DNA from: CAVVFX01 sp963747535
GTDB taxonomy: Bacteria; Acidobacteriota; Terriglobia; Bryobacterales; Bryobacteraceae
Assembly: GCA_963747535.1 (NCBI GenBank)
Contig: CAVVFX010000007.1
Location: 310,001 to 374,000, forward strand
DNA: 64,000 bases
Direction: 5' to 3'
Under the pieces are notes generated by a model that saw only the letters and a program-made list of their open reading frames with translations, was not told where the DNA came from and did no database searches. The position numbers and the translations under genes were made by a program. Below, in pieces: positions 8,960-17,703 of the stretch; position 1 is the stretch's first letter, and each line of letters starts with the position of its first letter.

Positions 8960-10270
8960 ATGAACAAAGAAGAGATTCTTCTCGCCCAAAAAGATTTTAT
9001 TTTCCCCTCCGTGTTCCATTACTTTAAGGAACCCCTGGTCATGTCCCATGCCAAGGATCAGTACGTCTGGGACATCGATGGCAACCAGTATCTCGACTTC
9101 TTCGGCGGCATCGTGACGGTGAGTGTCGGTCACTGCAACGAGCAGGTGAACGCCAAGGTGCATGCGCAACTCGACAAGATGCAGCACGTCTCCACCGTGT
9201 TCGCCAACGAGCCGCAGGTCGCGCTGGCCAAGCGGCTGGCCGGGATCACGCCGGGCGGCGCGCTGACCAAGTCTTTCTTCACCAATAGCGGTACCGAAGC
9301 CAACGAGACCGCCATTCTGGCTGCCCGCTGTTATACCGGCGCGAGCGAGATCGTTGCCTTACGGCACTCCTATCACGGACGCAGCGCCCTCGCCATGTCC
9401 CTCACCGGCAACTCGGCGTGGCGTCTGGGCGGCCTGGGTCAGCCGGGCTTCGTCCACGCGCACAACGCGTATTGCTACCGCTGTCCTTTCGGACTGGAAT
9501 ATCCGAAATGCGGCGTGGCCTGCGCCAAGGACATGGACGAGGCCATCCGCACCACCACGTCGGGACGAATCGCCGGGTTCATTGCCGAGCCGATCCAGGG
9601 CGTCGGCGGCTTCATCACGCCGCCCAAAGAGTACTTCCCAATCGTCGCGGACATCGTGAAGAAGTATGGCGGCGTCTTCATCAGCGACGAGGTCCAGACA
9701 GCCTGGGGACGCACCGGTGGCAAATGGTTCGGGATCGAGCATTGGGGCGTCCAGCCCGACATCATCACCAGTGCCAAGGGCTTGGGCAACGGGACTCCGA
9801 TCGGCGTGACCATCGCCAAGCCGCAGATCGCCGATGGAATGAAAGGGCTCACCATTTCAACCTTCGGCGGCAATCCTATCGCCACAACGGCGGCGGGCGC
9901 GGTCCTCGACTATATCGAAGAGAACAACCTGCGTGTCAACACCGCGGAAGTGGGCGCGTACCTGCGTGAAAAGCTGCTCGAACTGCAGAGCCGGCACGCG
10001 ATCATCGGCGACGTGCGAGGCATGGGACTTCTGCAGGCCATGGAGCTCGTGCAGGATCGCCAGACCAAGGCCCCGGCCGTAGCGGAAACCAACCAGATGC
10101 TCGAGGCTGCACGCGAGGCCCGCATCCTGGTCGGCAAGGGCGGCCTGTTCGGCAACGTCCTGCGCGTTTCTCCGCCCATGAATATCGGCAAGAGCGACGT
10201 CGACAACTTCGTCCATGCCCTCGACGAATGTTTTGCCCGTGTGGGACAGACTTTAGTCTGTCCCCGGTGA
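8960..10270 (+). CDS. Class III aminotransferase, likely beta-alanine/AGXT2-like
   Basis: This 436-residue PLP enzyme shows the class III pattern: FFGGIVTVSVGH, TNSGTEANETA, IAEPIQGVGGF, ISDEVQTAWGRTG with the PLP-pyridine aspartate, and ITSAKGLGNGTPIG with the Schiff-base lysine. The N-terminal half (YVWDIDGNQYLDFFGGI) and the motif YCYRCPFGLEYPKC resemble AGXT2-type alanine-glyoxylate/beta-alanine aminotransferases. Its position as first gene of a preT-preA-dihydropyrimidinase operon supports removal of the amino group of beta-alanine or 3-aminoisobutyrate, the end products of the reductive pyrimidine pathway. preT starts four bases after its stop. Confidence 0.85.
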   Translation: MNKEEILLAQKDFIFPSVFHYFKEPLVMSHAKDQYVWDIDGNQYLDFFGGIVTVSVGHCNEQVNAKVHAQLDKMQHVSTVFANEPQVALAKRLAGITPGGALTKSFFTNSGTEANETAILAARCYTGASEIVALRHSYHGRSALAMSLTGNSAWRLGGLGQPGFVHAHNAYCYRCPFGLEYPKCGVACAKDMDEAIRTTTSGRIAGFIAEPIQGVGGFITPPKEYFPIVADIVKKYGGVFISDEVQTAWGRTGGKWFGIEHWGVQPDIITSAKGLGNGTPIGVTIAKPQIADGMKGLTISTFGGNPIATTAAGAVLDYIEENNLRVNTAEVGAYLREKLLELQSRHAIIGDVRGMGLLQAMELVQDRQTKAPAVAETNQMLEAAREARILVGKGGLFGNVLRVSPPMNIGKSDVDNFVHALDECFARVGQTLVCPR

Positions 10271-10274
10271 CTCC

Positions 10275-11591
10275 ATGGACATCCCCGAACTCCACCCCCC
10301 ATTCACCCCGCAGGAAGCCGTAGTTGAAGCCAATCGCTGCCTCTTCTGCTTCGACGCGCCGTGCACTGCGGCGTGTCCGACCCACATCGACGTCCCGCGG
10401 TTCATCAAAAAGATCGCGACTGCCAATCTGCGCGGCTCAGCCAATACCATTCTCGATTCCAACGCCCTGGGACTCAGTTGCTCGCGGGTCTGTCCCGTTG
10501 ACGTCCTGTGCGAAGGAGCCTGCGTGATGCATCGCTATAACAAGCAGCCCATCGAAATCGGCCGGCTGCAGCGTCACGCCATGGAAACCTGGTACGAAGA
10601 GATGGAGTCGCGCGACTGGTCAGGCCTCCAAACGCCCCTCAGACAGGCGCAAAAGATCGCGTGCATCGGAGCCGGCCCGGCATCGCTGGCGTGCGCCGCG
10701 GAACTCCGGAAGCAAGGTTACGCGGTTACGCTCTTCGAAGCCCGCCAGCGCCCCGGCGGACTGAATACCTACGGGGTGGCCGAGTACAAGTTCACGCCCG
10801 GCGATGCCGCACGGGAGATCGCCTTCATTGGCTCTTTAGGTGTCGAAATACGGACCGGCATAACCGTAGGTACGGATATCACCTTCGATCAACTGGAGAG
10901 CCAGTTCGACGCGATTTTCCTGGGTGTGGGGCTGGGTCCGACGCAAAAGCTCGGCATTCCCGGCGAAGATCTGCCGGGAGTAGTGGATGCGGTCCGCTTC
11001 ATCGCGGCTTATAAGACCGAAGCGCGCTACGAAGTCGGCGCGCGAACCATCGTGATCGGTGGAGGGAATACGGCCATCGACGCGGCCATTGCCGCCAGAC
11101 TTCTGGGCGCCGAGGATTCTATCATGGCGTACCGGCGAGGCGAGTCCGAGATGCCCGCATTTGACTTTGAGTACGATCACGCAAAAGCGTTTGGCGTCAA
11201 GTTCCAATGGAATGTCGCGCCCGTGCGTATCGTAGGTGATGATGGCGTGAAGGGGGTGGAATTCGCTTGTACTGAAAGTTCAGGCGATGGCTCCGCGCCC
11301 CGGGTTTTCGAGGGCGCCAACTTCACGGTGCCGTGCGATATGGTGATCGTGGCGCTGGGACAATCCAAGCTCGGCGCGATGCTGGGCGACCGGCTGGAGA
11401 TTTCCGCGGGCCGCATCGTGGCCGATCCGGCGACCGGGGCGACCTCCAATCCCAAGTACTTCGCGGCTGGCGACTGTGCCAGCGGCGGTCGCGAAGTCGT
11501 CGACGCAGTCGCGGAAGGCAAACGGGCAGCGCAAGGTATCCTCTCAAAATTGGGCAACGGAATCGGACGACGGAAGACGGATAACGGATAA
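10275..11591 (+). CDS. preT: NAD(P)-dependent dihydropyrimidine dehydrogenase, PreT subunit
   Basis: The 438-residue protein has the N-terminal double 4Fe-4S region of the GltD/PreT family (CLFCFDAPCTAACPTHIDVP and CSRVCPVDVLCEGACV), then the FAD-binding GAGPASLACAAELRKQGY and the NAD(P)-binding VIGGGNTAIDAAIAARLLGA, ending with the FAD-binding ATSNPKYFAAGDCASGG. With PreA it forms the heteromeric enzyme that reduces uracil and thymine to dihydropyrimidines. Length matches the family (about 410-450). The last ten residues (GIGRRKTDNG) are encoded by a short CGGATAACGG-type tandem repeat and are probably not functional. The preA ATG lies 16 bases after the stop. Confidence 0.9.
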   Translation: MDIPELHPPFTPQEAVVEANRCLFCFDAPCTAACPTHIDVPRFIKKIATANLRGSANTILDSNALGLSCSRVCPVDVLCEGACVMHRYNKQPIEIGRLQRHAMETWYEEMESRDWSGLQTPLRQAQKIACIGAGPASLACAAELRKQGYAVTLFEARQRPGGLNTYGVAEYKFTPGDAAREIAFIGSLGVEIRTGITVGTDITFDQLESQFDAIFLGVGLGPTQKLGIPGEDLPGVVDAVRFIAAYKTEARYEVGARTIVIGGGNTAIDAAIAARLLGAEDSIMAYRRGESEMPAFDFEYDHAKAFGVKFQWNVAPVRIVGDDGVKGVEFACTESSGDGSAPRVFEGANFTVPCDMVIVALGQSKLGAMLGDRLEISAGRIVADPATGATSNPKYFAAGDCASGGREVVDAVAEGKRAAQGILSKLGNGIGRRKTDNG

Positions 11592-11600
11592 CGGAAAACG
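11565..11600 (+). repeat. Short degenerate tandem repeat at the preT/preA junction
   Basis: The segment is built of near-repeats of CGGAAGACGG / CGGATAACGG / CGGAAAACG. It spans the preT stop codon and encodes the last residues of PreT. Low-complexity blocks of this sort look like slippage or interspersed-repeat debris. Confidence 0.6.
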
Positions 11601-11607
11601 TGTAACC

Positions 11608-12960
11608 ATGGCTGATCTCACCACCAACTTCGCGGGCATTCGGTGCCCGAATCCCTTCTGGCTGGCCTCCGGACCGCCGGCCAATTGCGGCGAGCAGGTC
11701 ATGCGCGCGTTCGATGCCGGCTGGGGCGGCGCCGTCTGGAAAACGCTGGGAGAACCAATCACCAACGTCAGTTCGCGCTATTCGTCGGTCGATTGGAATG
11801 GCCAGCGCATGATGGGGCTCAACAATATCGAGCTCATCACTGACCGTCCGCTCGACGTGAACCTGCGCGAGATCACCGAGGTCAAGAAGCGTTATCCGCA
11901 TCACGCGGTGATTGCATCGCTGATGGTCGAGTCCAATCGGGATGCCTGGCACACCATAGTGAAACAGGCTGAGGACGCGGGTGCGGACGGCCTCGAGCTT
12001 AACTTCGGCTGTCCCCATGGCATGAGCGAGCGCGGCATGGGTAGCGCCGTCGGGCAGGTTCCCGAGTACGCCACGCTGATTACCGGCTGGGTCAAGGAAG
12101 CGGCGCGCACTCCGGTCCTGGTGAAACTGACGCCCAATATTACCGACATCCGGATGGCCGGCCGTGCCGCGCGCAAAGGCCATGCCGACGGTGTTTCGGC
12201 CATCAACACCATCAACTCGATCACCGGAATCGATCTCGACACGCTGACGCCCCGGCCCAATGTCGGCGGGCTCTCGTCGCACGGCGGCTACTGCGGACCC
12301 GCGGTGAAACCGATCGCGCTGAATATGGTCCAGCAACTCGCTTCCGATCCGGAAATCGGCCTGCCCATCTCCGGGATTGGCGGCATCGCCACCTGGCGCG
12401 ATGCGGCGGAGTTCATTCTGCTGGGTTGCGGAACCGTGCAGGTCTGCACGGCCGCGATGCATTACGGCTTCCGCATCGTGGAAGACATGGTCGACGGTTT
12501 GAAGAACTGGATGGATTCAAAAGGGTTTGCCACCATCGAAGATTTTCGCGGACTCAGCCTGCCGCGCGTCACCGACTGGAAGCATCTCGATCTCAATTAC
12601 AAGATCGTCGCGCGCATTAATCGGGAGACGTGTATTGGCTGCGATCTCTGCTACACCGCCTGCTGGGATGGCGCACATCAGTGTATCCATCTGAATGGTC
12701 ATTCGGTACCGGCGGCCATCGAGCGCGCCAGTCGCGAGCGGATCGTCGGCACGCCGGTCAGTAAGGCTGCGCAAGACGCCTTGAATCCGGCGAAAACGCC
12801 GCTGCACCGCATTCCGCACGTCGATGAAGAGGAGTGCGTAGGCTGCAATCTCTGCTGGCTGGTCTGTCCGGTTGAGGACTGCATCACCATGGAGCAGCTC
12901 GACCTTGGCAAGCCCAAGGAATCCTGGGAGGATCGCTGTGCCAAGAACCCTCATTCGTAA
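11608..12960 (+). CDS. preA: NAD(P)-dependent dihydropyrimidine dehydrogenase, PreA subunit
   Basis: Start at ATG 11608 gives a 450-residue protein beginning MADLTTNFAGIRCPNPFWLASGPP, like PreA. Residues 1-310 are an FMN-binding dihydroorotate dehydrogenase-like barrel with LELNFGCPHGMSERGMG, VLVKLTPNITDI, SGIGGIATWRDAAEF and VQVCTAAM. Residues 335-450 carry a ferredoxin domain with two 4Fe-4S motifs, CIGCDLCYTACWDGAHQC and CVGCNLCWLVCPVEDC. PreA holds the pyrimidine reduction site and receives electrons from PreT through these clusters. Its 3' end overlaps the dihydropyrimidinase gene by 23 bases. Confidence 0.92.
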   Translation: MADLTTNFAGIRCPNPFWLASGPPANCGEQVMRAFDAGWGGAVWKTLGEPITNVSSRYSSVDWNGQRMMGLNNIELITDRPLDVNLREITEVKKRYPHHAVIASLMVESNRDAWHTIVKQAEDAGADGLELNFGCPHGMSERGMGSAVGQVPEYATLITGWVKEAARTPVLVKLTPNITDIRMAGRAARKGHADGVSAINTINSITGIDLDTLTPRPNVGGLSSHGGYCGPAVKPIALNMVQQLASDPEIGLPISGIGGIATWRDAAEFILLGCGTVQVCTAAMHYGFRIVEDMVDGLKNWMDSKGFATIEDFRGLSLPRVTDWKHLDLNYKIVARINRETCIGCDLCYTACWDGAHQCIHLNGHSVPAAIERASRERIVGTPVSKAAQDALNPAKTPLHRIPHVDEEECVGCNLCWLVCPVEDCITMEQLDLGKPKESWEDRCAKNPHS

Positions 12961-14329
12961 CGGTACGATTGTCAACGCGCACCAGACACAGAAGGCCGAC
13001 GTCCTGATCGACGGTGAGAAGATTCACGAGATCGGGTCGTTTCCCGACGATGTGGCCGGCCGCATCATCGACGCCACCGGCATGCTGGTGATGCCCGGCG
13101 GCATCGACGCCCACACGCACCTCGATATGCCGTTCGGCGGTACTATGTCGAGCGACGATTTCGAAACCGGCACGCGCGCGGCAGCCATCGGCGGCACCAC
13201 CTCCATCGTCGATTTCGCCATACAGGCCAAGGGCACCAAGATGCGTGACGCTCTGGACACCTGGTGGAAAAAGGCCGAGAACCGCGCCTGCATCGATTAC
13301 GGCCTCCACATGATCGTGACGGATCTGCCGGACGCAGGCCTCGAAGACATGGACAGCCTGGTCGGCGAAGGCGTCGCCAGTTTCAAGTTGTTCATGGCGT
13401 ATCCAGGGGTACTGATGGTCGATGACGCGACCATATTCAAGGCCATGGCGCAGACCGCTAAGAACGGCGCACTGATCTGCATGCACGCCGAGAATGGCGG
13501 CGTAATCGATGTGATGGTGCAGCGTGCTTTGGCCGAAGGCAAGACCGCGCCGATCTATCACGCGCTGACGCGTCCCACCATGGCGGAAGCGGAAGCGGTG
13601 CACCGCGCGATTGCCCTGGCAGAGATGGCGGGAGCGCCGGTGTACATCGTGCACCTCTCGTCGGAAGATGCGCTCAACCAGGTGCGGGAGGCGCGCGATC
13701 GAGGCTTGCCGGCTTTCGCCGAGACTTGTCCGCAGTATCTGCTGCTCTCCATTGAGAAGCTTGCGCTGCCGGATTTTGAAGGCGCGAAATATGTCTTCAC
13801 GCCGCCCTTGCGCGAAAAGGAGAATCTGCCGAAATTGTGGGATGGTCTGAAGCACGATCACCTGCAGGTGGTTTCGACCGACCACTGTCCGTTCTGCTTC
13901 GCGGACCAGAAGATCCTGGGCAAAGACAGCTTTGCGAAGATTCCCAACGGCGGTCCGGGCATCGAGAACCGGCTGCAGTTGATGTATCACTACGGCGTGA
14001 ATGAAAACCAGCTTTCGATCAACCGTTTCGTCGAGATCACGTCGACCACCCCTGCGCGCATTTTCGGGATGTATCCGAAGAAGGGTGTGATCGCGGCGGG
14101 CAGCGATGCGGACATCGTGATCTGGGATCCCGAAGCCGAGCTCCTGATCAGCGCCAAGACGCATCACATGCGCGTCGATTATTCGATGTACGAGGGGTTC
14201 CGCGTAAAAGGCAATGCGAAGACCGTACTGTCGCGCGGCGAGGTCATCGTCGACGGCGGATCATTTGTGGGGAAGGTGGGCCGGGGACAATATCTAAGAA
14301 GAGCCGCCCGAGGCGGCGCCTGGACGTAG
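12938..14329 (+). CDS. hydA: Dihydropyrimidinase (D-hydantoinase)
   Basis: I choose GTG 12938 as start: GGGAGGATC precedes it and the product begins (V)PRTLIRNGTIVNAHQTQKAD, as in the family. The 463-residue enzyme has the metal ligands DAHTHLD, the carboxylated lysine in VASFKLFMAYPG, CMHAENGG, VHLSSEDAL and VSTDHCPF, and the C-terminal GSDADIVIWDPE strand. It would hydrolyse dihydrouracil and dihydrothymine to N-carbamoyl-beta-amino acids in the cytoplasm, as step two after PreTA. The 23-base overlap with preA points to translational coupling. No beta-ureidopropionase, which should act next, follows. Confidence 0.92.
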   Translation: MPRTLIRNGTIVNAHQTQKADVLIDGEKIHEIGSFPDDVAGRIIDATGMLVMPGGIDAHTHLDMPFGGTMSSDDFETGTRAAAIGGTTSIVDFAIQAKGTKMRDALDTWWKKAENRACIDYGLHMIVTDLPDAGLEDMDSLVGEGVASFKLFMAYPGVLMVDDATIFKAMAQTAKNGALICMHAENGGVIDVMVQRALAEGKTAPIYHALTRPTMAEAEAVHRAIALAEMAGAPVYIVHLSSEDALNQVREARDRGLPAFAETCPQYLLLSIEKLALPDFEGAKYVFTPPLREKENLPKLWDGLKHDHLQVVSTDHCPFCFADQKILGKDSFAKIPNGGPGIENRLQLMYHYGVNENQLSINRFVEITSTTPARIFGMYPKKGVIAAGSDADIVIWDPEAELLISAKTHHMRVDYSMYEGFRVKGNAKTVLSRGEVIVDGGSFVGKVGRGQYLRRAARGGAWT

Positions 14330-14404
14330 CACCACTCGATTTCCTCGTCAGTTCAACATGGCCGCCGACCTCTCCCCGACACGGTATGTGGTACGTTCAT
14401 CATT

Positions 14405-15751
14405 ATGACGCGACGTGATTTCGCGCGAGCCGCGGCCTGGTCGGCCACGGCCGCAAGTTACTCCCGGATTCTCGGAGCTAACGACCGGGTTCGCATGGGC
14501 TACATCGGACTCGGCAATCGTGGCGATCAGGTCCACGACGCTTTCCTCGAACAGGGCGATCAGGTGACCGCAGCGGTCTGCGACCTCCGCGACGACTACA
14601 TGGATTTCGCGATCAAGAAGTCGCGCGCCACGCCGAAGAAGTACAAGGAGTACAAACAGCTACTGGCGGACAAGGATATCGACGCGGTAGTGATCGCCAC
14701 TCCGGACCACTGGCATGCGCCGATGTTCATCAACGCGTGCAATGCCGGTAAGGACATCTACGTCGAGAAGCCGCTCAGTCTCACGGTCGCCGAAGGGCGG
14801 CATATGGTGGAAGCCGCCGGGCACGCCAAACTTGTGGTGCAGGTAGGGACCAACCGGCGTTCGTGGAAAACCTATCACGAGATGATCGCTTTCGTGCACG
14901 CGGGAGGAATCGGCAAGGTCACCGTGGGCAAGGCGTTCAGCATCCGCAACGAGTGGCCCAACGGCCTCGGCGCTCCTACGGAAGGCGCGCCGCCCGACGA
15001 ATGGCAATGGGACCACTGGTTGGGGCCGGCGCCGAAAGTCCCGTATGACTCGAACCGCATGTTCTATAACTTCCGCTGGTTCTACAATTACTCGGGCGGA
15101 CAGCTGACTAACTTCGGCGTCCATTACATGGACATTATCCGTTGGGCGATGGGCAAGGACTCGCCGCGCGCGGTAGTGGCGATCGGCGGCAAATTCGGCG
15201 GTCTCAAGGACGATCGGGAGATTCCCGACACGTTGGAAGTCACCTGGGATTACGGCGACTCGCTGGCAACGTTTTCGCAGTACAACGCCAATGGCGCGCC
15301 GGGCGATTTGCGCGGTTCCGAGATCCAACTGCGCGGCACCAAGGGAACCATTTACATACGCAACAGCGGTTGGGAAGTCGTGCCGGACGAGGTGACGGAA
15401 ACCATTGAGGGATACGATCACGGGCAGGGCTACGGCAATCCTCTGGAACGCAAGGCGCGGAATATCAAGCCGAAGCAAAAGCTGATCGAGGCGCGCGTGG
15501 AAAAAGGCAACGGGGGCGCGGACACGTTCTCGCACGCCCGTAATTTCCTCGACTGCGTAAAGAGCCGCGGCAAGTGCAATGCCGATATTCTGACCGGGCA
15601 TCTTTCGACCAGCACCACGCTGGTCGGCAACATCGCTTATAAGACGCGCAGCATGCTGGAATGGGACGGCCACGCCGAGCGCTTCACCAACAACGCCGCG
15701 GCCAACCAGTGGCTGAGTTACAAATACCGGGCCGAGTATAAGGAAGGATGA
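14405..15751 (+). CDS. Tat-exported Gfo/Idh/MocA-family oxidoreductase
   Basis: The 448-residue product starts with a Tat signal (MTRRDFARAAAWSATAAS), then the Rossmann motif MGYIGLGNRGDQV, ATPDHWHA and the family motif DIYVEKPLSLTVAEG containing the catalytic Lys. The C-terminal half is the GFO/IDH/MocA substrate domain (GGQLTNFGVHYMDIIRWAMG). Tat-exported members are abundant in Acidobacteria and Planctomycetes and usually act on sugars or glycosides in the periplasm with tightly held NAD(P); the substrate here is unknown. The GNAT gene overlaps its stop (ATGA). Confidence 0.88.
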   Translation: MTRRDFARAAAWSATAASYSRILGANDRVRMGYIGLGNRGDQVHDAFLEQGDQVTAAVCDLRDDYMDFAIKKSRATPKKYKEYKQLLADKDIDAVVIATPDHWHAPMFINACNAGKDIYVEKPLSLTVAEGRHMVEAAGHAKLVVQVGTNRRSWKTYHEMIAFVHAGGIGKVTVGKAFSIRNEWPNGLGAPTEGAPPDEWQWDHWLGPAPKVPYDSNRMFYNFRWFYNYSGGQLTNFGVHYMDIIRWAMGKDSPRAVVAIGGKFGGLKDDREIPDTLEVTWDYGDSLATFSQYNANGAPGDLRGSEIQLRGTKGTIYIRNSGWEVVPDEVTETIEGYDHGQGYGNPLERKARNIKPKQKLIEARVEKGNGGADTFSHARNFLDCVKSRGKCNADILTGHLSTSTTLVGNIAYKTRSMLEWDGHAERFTNNAAANQWLSYKYRAEYKEG

Positions 15752-16254
15752 CAGAGTTTACCATTCGCCCGGCTGTGGAAGCCGATGTCCCGGTCATCCT
15801 GGAATTGATTCGCGGTCTCGCCGAGTATGAGCGCGCGCCGCATGAGGTGGTCTGTGATGAAGCCCAGTTGCGCGAGTCCCTCTTTGGCGCAACGCCTGGC
15901 GCAACGTCTGGAGCGAAGCCCGATGCGGAGGTCCTGCTGGCGTGTATGGCGGATGCGCCCGCGGGCTTCGCGGTGTTCTTCCACAATTATTCGACGTGGT
16001 GGGGACGCAAGGGCATTTATCTGGAGGATCTGTTCGTGCGTCCCGAGATGCGCGGGTTGGGGATCGGGAAGGCGCTGCTGAAGGCTCTGGCTGTGATTGC
16101 GAAAGACCGCCAGTGCGCGCGCATGGAATGGTCGGTTCTCGATTGGAACCAGCCGGCGATTGATTTTTATCGCAGCCTGGGAGCGGTCGCCAAGGACGAA
16201 TGGACAGTCTACCGGTTGAATCGGCCGGAAATTGAGAGATTAGCGGAAGAGTAA
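15748..16254 (+). CDS. GNAT-family N-acetyltransferase
   Basis: The 168-residue protein begins MTEFTIRPAVEADVPVILELI and contains the acetyl-CoA motif VRPEMRGLGIGKALLKAL plus WSVLDWNQPAIDFYRSLGA. This is the diamine/spermidine acetyltransferase-like group by pattern, but the true acceptor cannot be told. Its ATG overlaps the upstream stop, so translation is coupled. It converges with the SGNH hydrolase gene, whose stop lies six bases away. A low-complexity segment (residues 48-57, TPGATSGAKP) comes from a small GCGCAACG(T/C)CTGG duplication. Confidence 0.85.
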   Translation: MTEFTIRPAVEADVPVILELIRGLAEYERAPHEVVCDEAQLRESLFGATPGATSGAKPDAEVLLACMADAPAGFAVFFHNYSTWWGRKGIYLEDLFVRPEMRGLGIGKALLKALAVIAKDRQCARMEWSVLDWNQPAIDFYRSLGAVAKDEWTVYRLNRPEIERLAEE

Positions 16255-16260
16255 GTAGGG

Positions 16261-17655
16261 CTATTTTCCGCTGGCGATCTTCAGCACCAGCACAAAATGG
16301 TGCGAGTGCGGTTGAGCCGCCTTGTACATGGCAGCGGTCAGATCCTCATACTGTGCATCGAGTTTGCCGGGTTCCTCGGTATCTTTGAGAGCCGCTACGA
16401 GCCGGTTGTAAGCTGCGTCATGAGTCGTAGCGGCGGCGACTTGATCCTGCAACCGCTTCAGCAGCACTTCATGGTCCAGGACGTCGATCCTGGCGCGCGA
16501 CATGGCGTACTTCACCGCGACGATATCCCGAATTCTGGCCGCAGTCTTAGTACGGTCGGTGTTGATTGCGGTCACGGACGCGGACTGCTGGTATTGGGGT
16601 GTCGTCGGATTCTCGGCGATATCGACTCCTCGTTGCAATTCTTCCGCTGAATACTCGCCAATGGACGTCTGATCGATTTGCAGGTCATAGTTACCCTGCT
16701 TGAGGCCGGCCACTTTGACGATCTCCTGGTTGAACTGTCCTTCGAACGGCACCAATCGCAGTGCGGGCTTCGCCTCGTCCGGCACGACCATGGGAAGCGC
16801 ATTCTCGAGCGCGTCGAATTCCAGCCGCCCTTTGCTTACGACCACTTTGTCGATTTTGCAGTTCACCTCATGATCGGCCTTCTTCTTGTGGGCATTCACA
16901 CTGACCGTCGCCACCTCACGCGGCACGCTCTGCGCCTTCAGGAACGCATACGCCATCACGAAATGGCCAATGGGACCGGGATGCACACGGTTTGGGCCCA
17001 CCACCGAAAAGAGCGGATCGGTCTTGCGCTGCTCTTCATTCACCGCGTTCATGGTCCCCCAAAAATCCGCCACACCGGCGTGATACTGTTTGGCGAAGTC
17101 GCGAACCTGTAACGCACACTTGCCGAGTGCGGCATTAGCGCCCACCGCCGGTTCTTCCGCAGCCGGAACGGAGAACTTCGGCGCTTCCTCGTAAATGGAG
17201 GGAGTGATCAGGATCAGCCGCGCTCCGCTCTTCTGGAGCGACTCGATGAGCTTCTGCATGTTGTCGTGATAAGTCGAGAGCGACGCGGCCCGCCGCGCTT
17301 CGGTCTCCGGACCGCTCTTGCCGGTCGCGTAATCGCCGCGTCCGATGTCGTTCATCCCGAGCATGATCGACGCCACCGTCGGCTTCTTGCCGAGGATGTC
17401 GACATCGAGCCGGTAGCGCTCGTCCGACATGATCATCGACGCGCGATCGCCACCGATGCCTTCGTTATAGAAGCGCATGGGACGATCCGGGAAGCGGGTC
17501 ACATAGAACAAGGTCACGATGGAGTGATACGTTCCGCCATGAGTGATGCTATCGCCGACGTAGCAGACCACGTCGTTCGACTGAAACATCGCAGCGTCCT
17601 GGGCCAGCAACAATCCGCAGGTCAGCAGGAGAAATGGGAGGAGCAGTTTTCGCAT
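16261..17655 (-). CDS. Secreted SGNH/GDSL-type hydrolase, catalytic Asp apparently replaced
   Basis: Start at 17655 (ATG, site GGAAGGGACC) gives 464 residues with a signal peptide MRKLLLPFLLLTCGLLLAQ. Block I is CYVGDSITHGG with the nucleophile Ser36; block III is MLGMNDIG. Block V, normally D-x-x-H, reads GPNRVHPGPIGH, so the Asp of the triad seems to be Asn (AAC instead of GAC) while His remains. The C-terminal 230 residues are an extension common in secreted SGNH proteins of Acidobacteria and Planctomycetes, rich in helices. The family deacetylates or de-esterifies sugars. It diverges from the DapA-like gene across only 48 bases. Confidence 0.82.
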   Translation of the reverse strand: MRKLLLPFLLLTCGLLLAQDAAMFQSNDVVCYVGDSITHGGTYHSIVTLFYVTRFPDRPMRFYNEGIGGDRASMIMSDERYRLDVDILGKKPTVASIMLGMNDIGRGDYATGKSGPETEARRAASLSTYHDNMQKLIESLQKSGARLILITPSIYEEAPKFSVPAAEEPAVGANAALGKCALQVRDFAKQYHAGVADFWGTMNAVNEEQRKTDPLFSVVGPNRVHPGPIGHFVMAYAFLKAQSVPREVATVSVNAHKKKADHEVNCKIDKVVVSKGRLEFDALENALPMVVPDEAKPALRLVPFEGQFNQEIVKVAGLKQGNYDLQIDQTSIGEYSAEELQRGVDIAENPTTPQYQQSASVTAINTDRTKTAARIRDIVAVKYAMSRARIDVLDHEVLLKRLQDQVAAATTHDAAYNRLVAALKDTEEPGKLDAQYEDLTAAMYKAAQPHSHHFVLVLKIASGK

Positions 17656-17703
17656 GGGTCCCTTCCATCTTACCTGCGATAAACTTATGAGGGCGCTAAA
17701 CAA

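Noticed and set aside
11565..11600. CGGATAACGG repeats considered as a regulatory iteron array
   Set aside because: Only three to four degenerate units inside the end of preT; no replication or regulator gene near.
11323..12462. 379-codon frame antisense to preT/preA
   Set aside because: Shadow; crosses two well-supported genes and contains repeat-derived text.
12884..14167. 427-codon frame antisense to dihydropyrimidinase
   Set aside because: Shadow frame with biased His/Arg composition and no recognisable fold.
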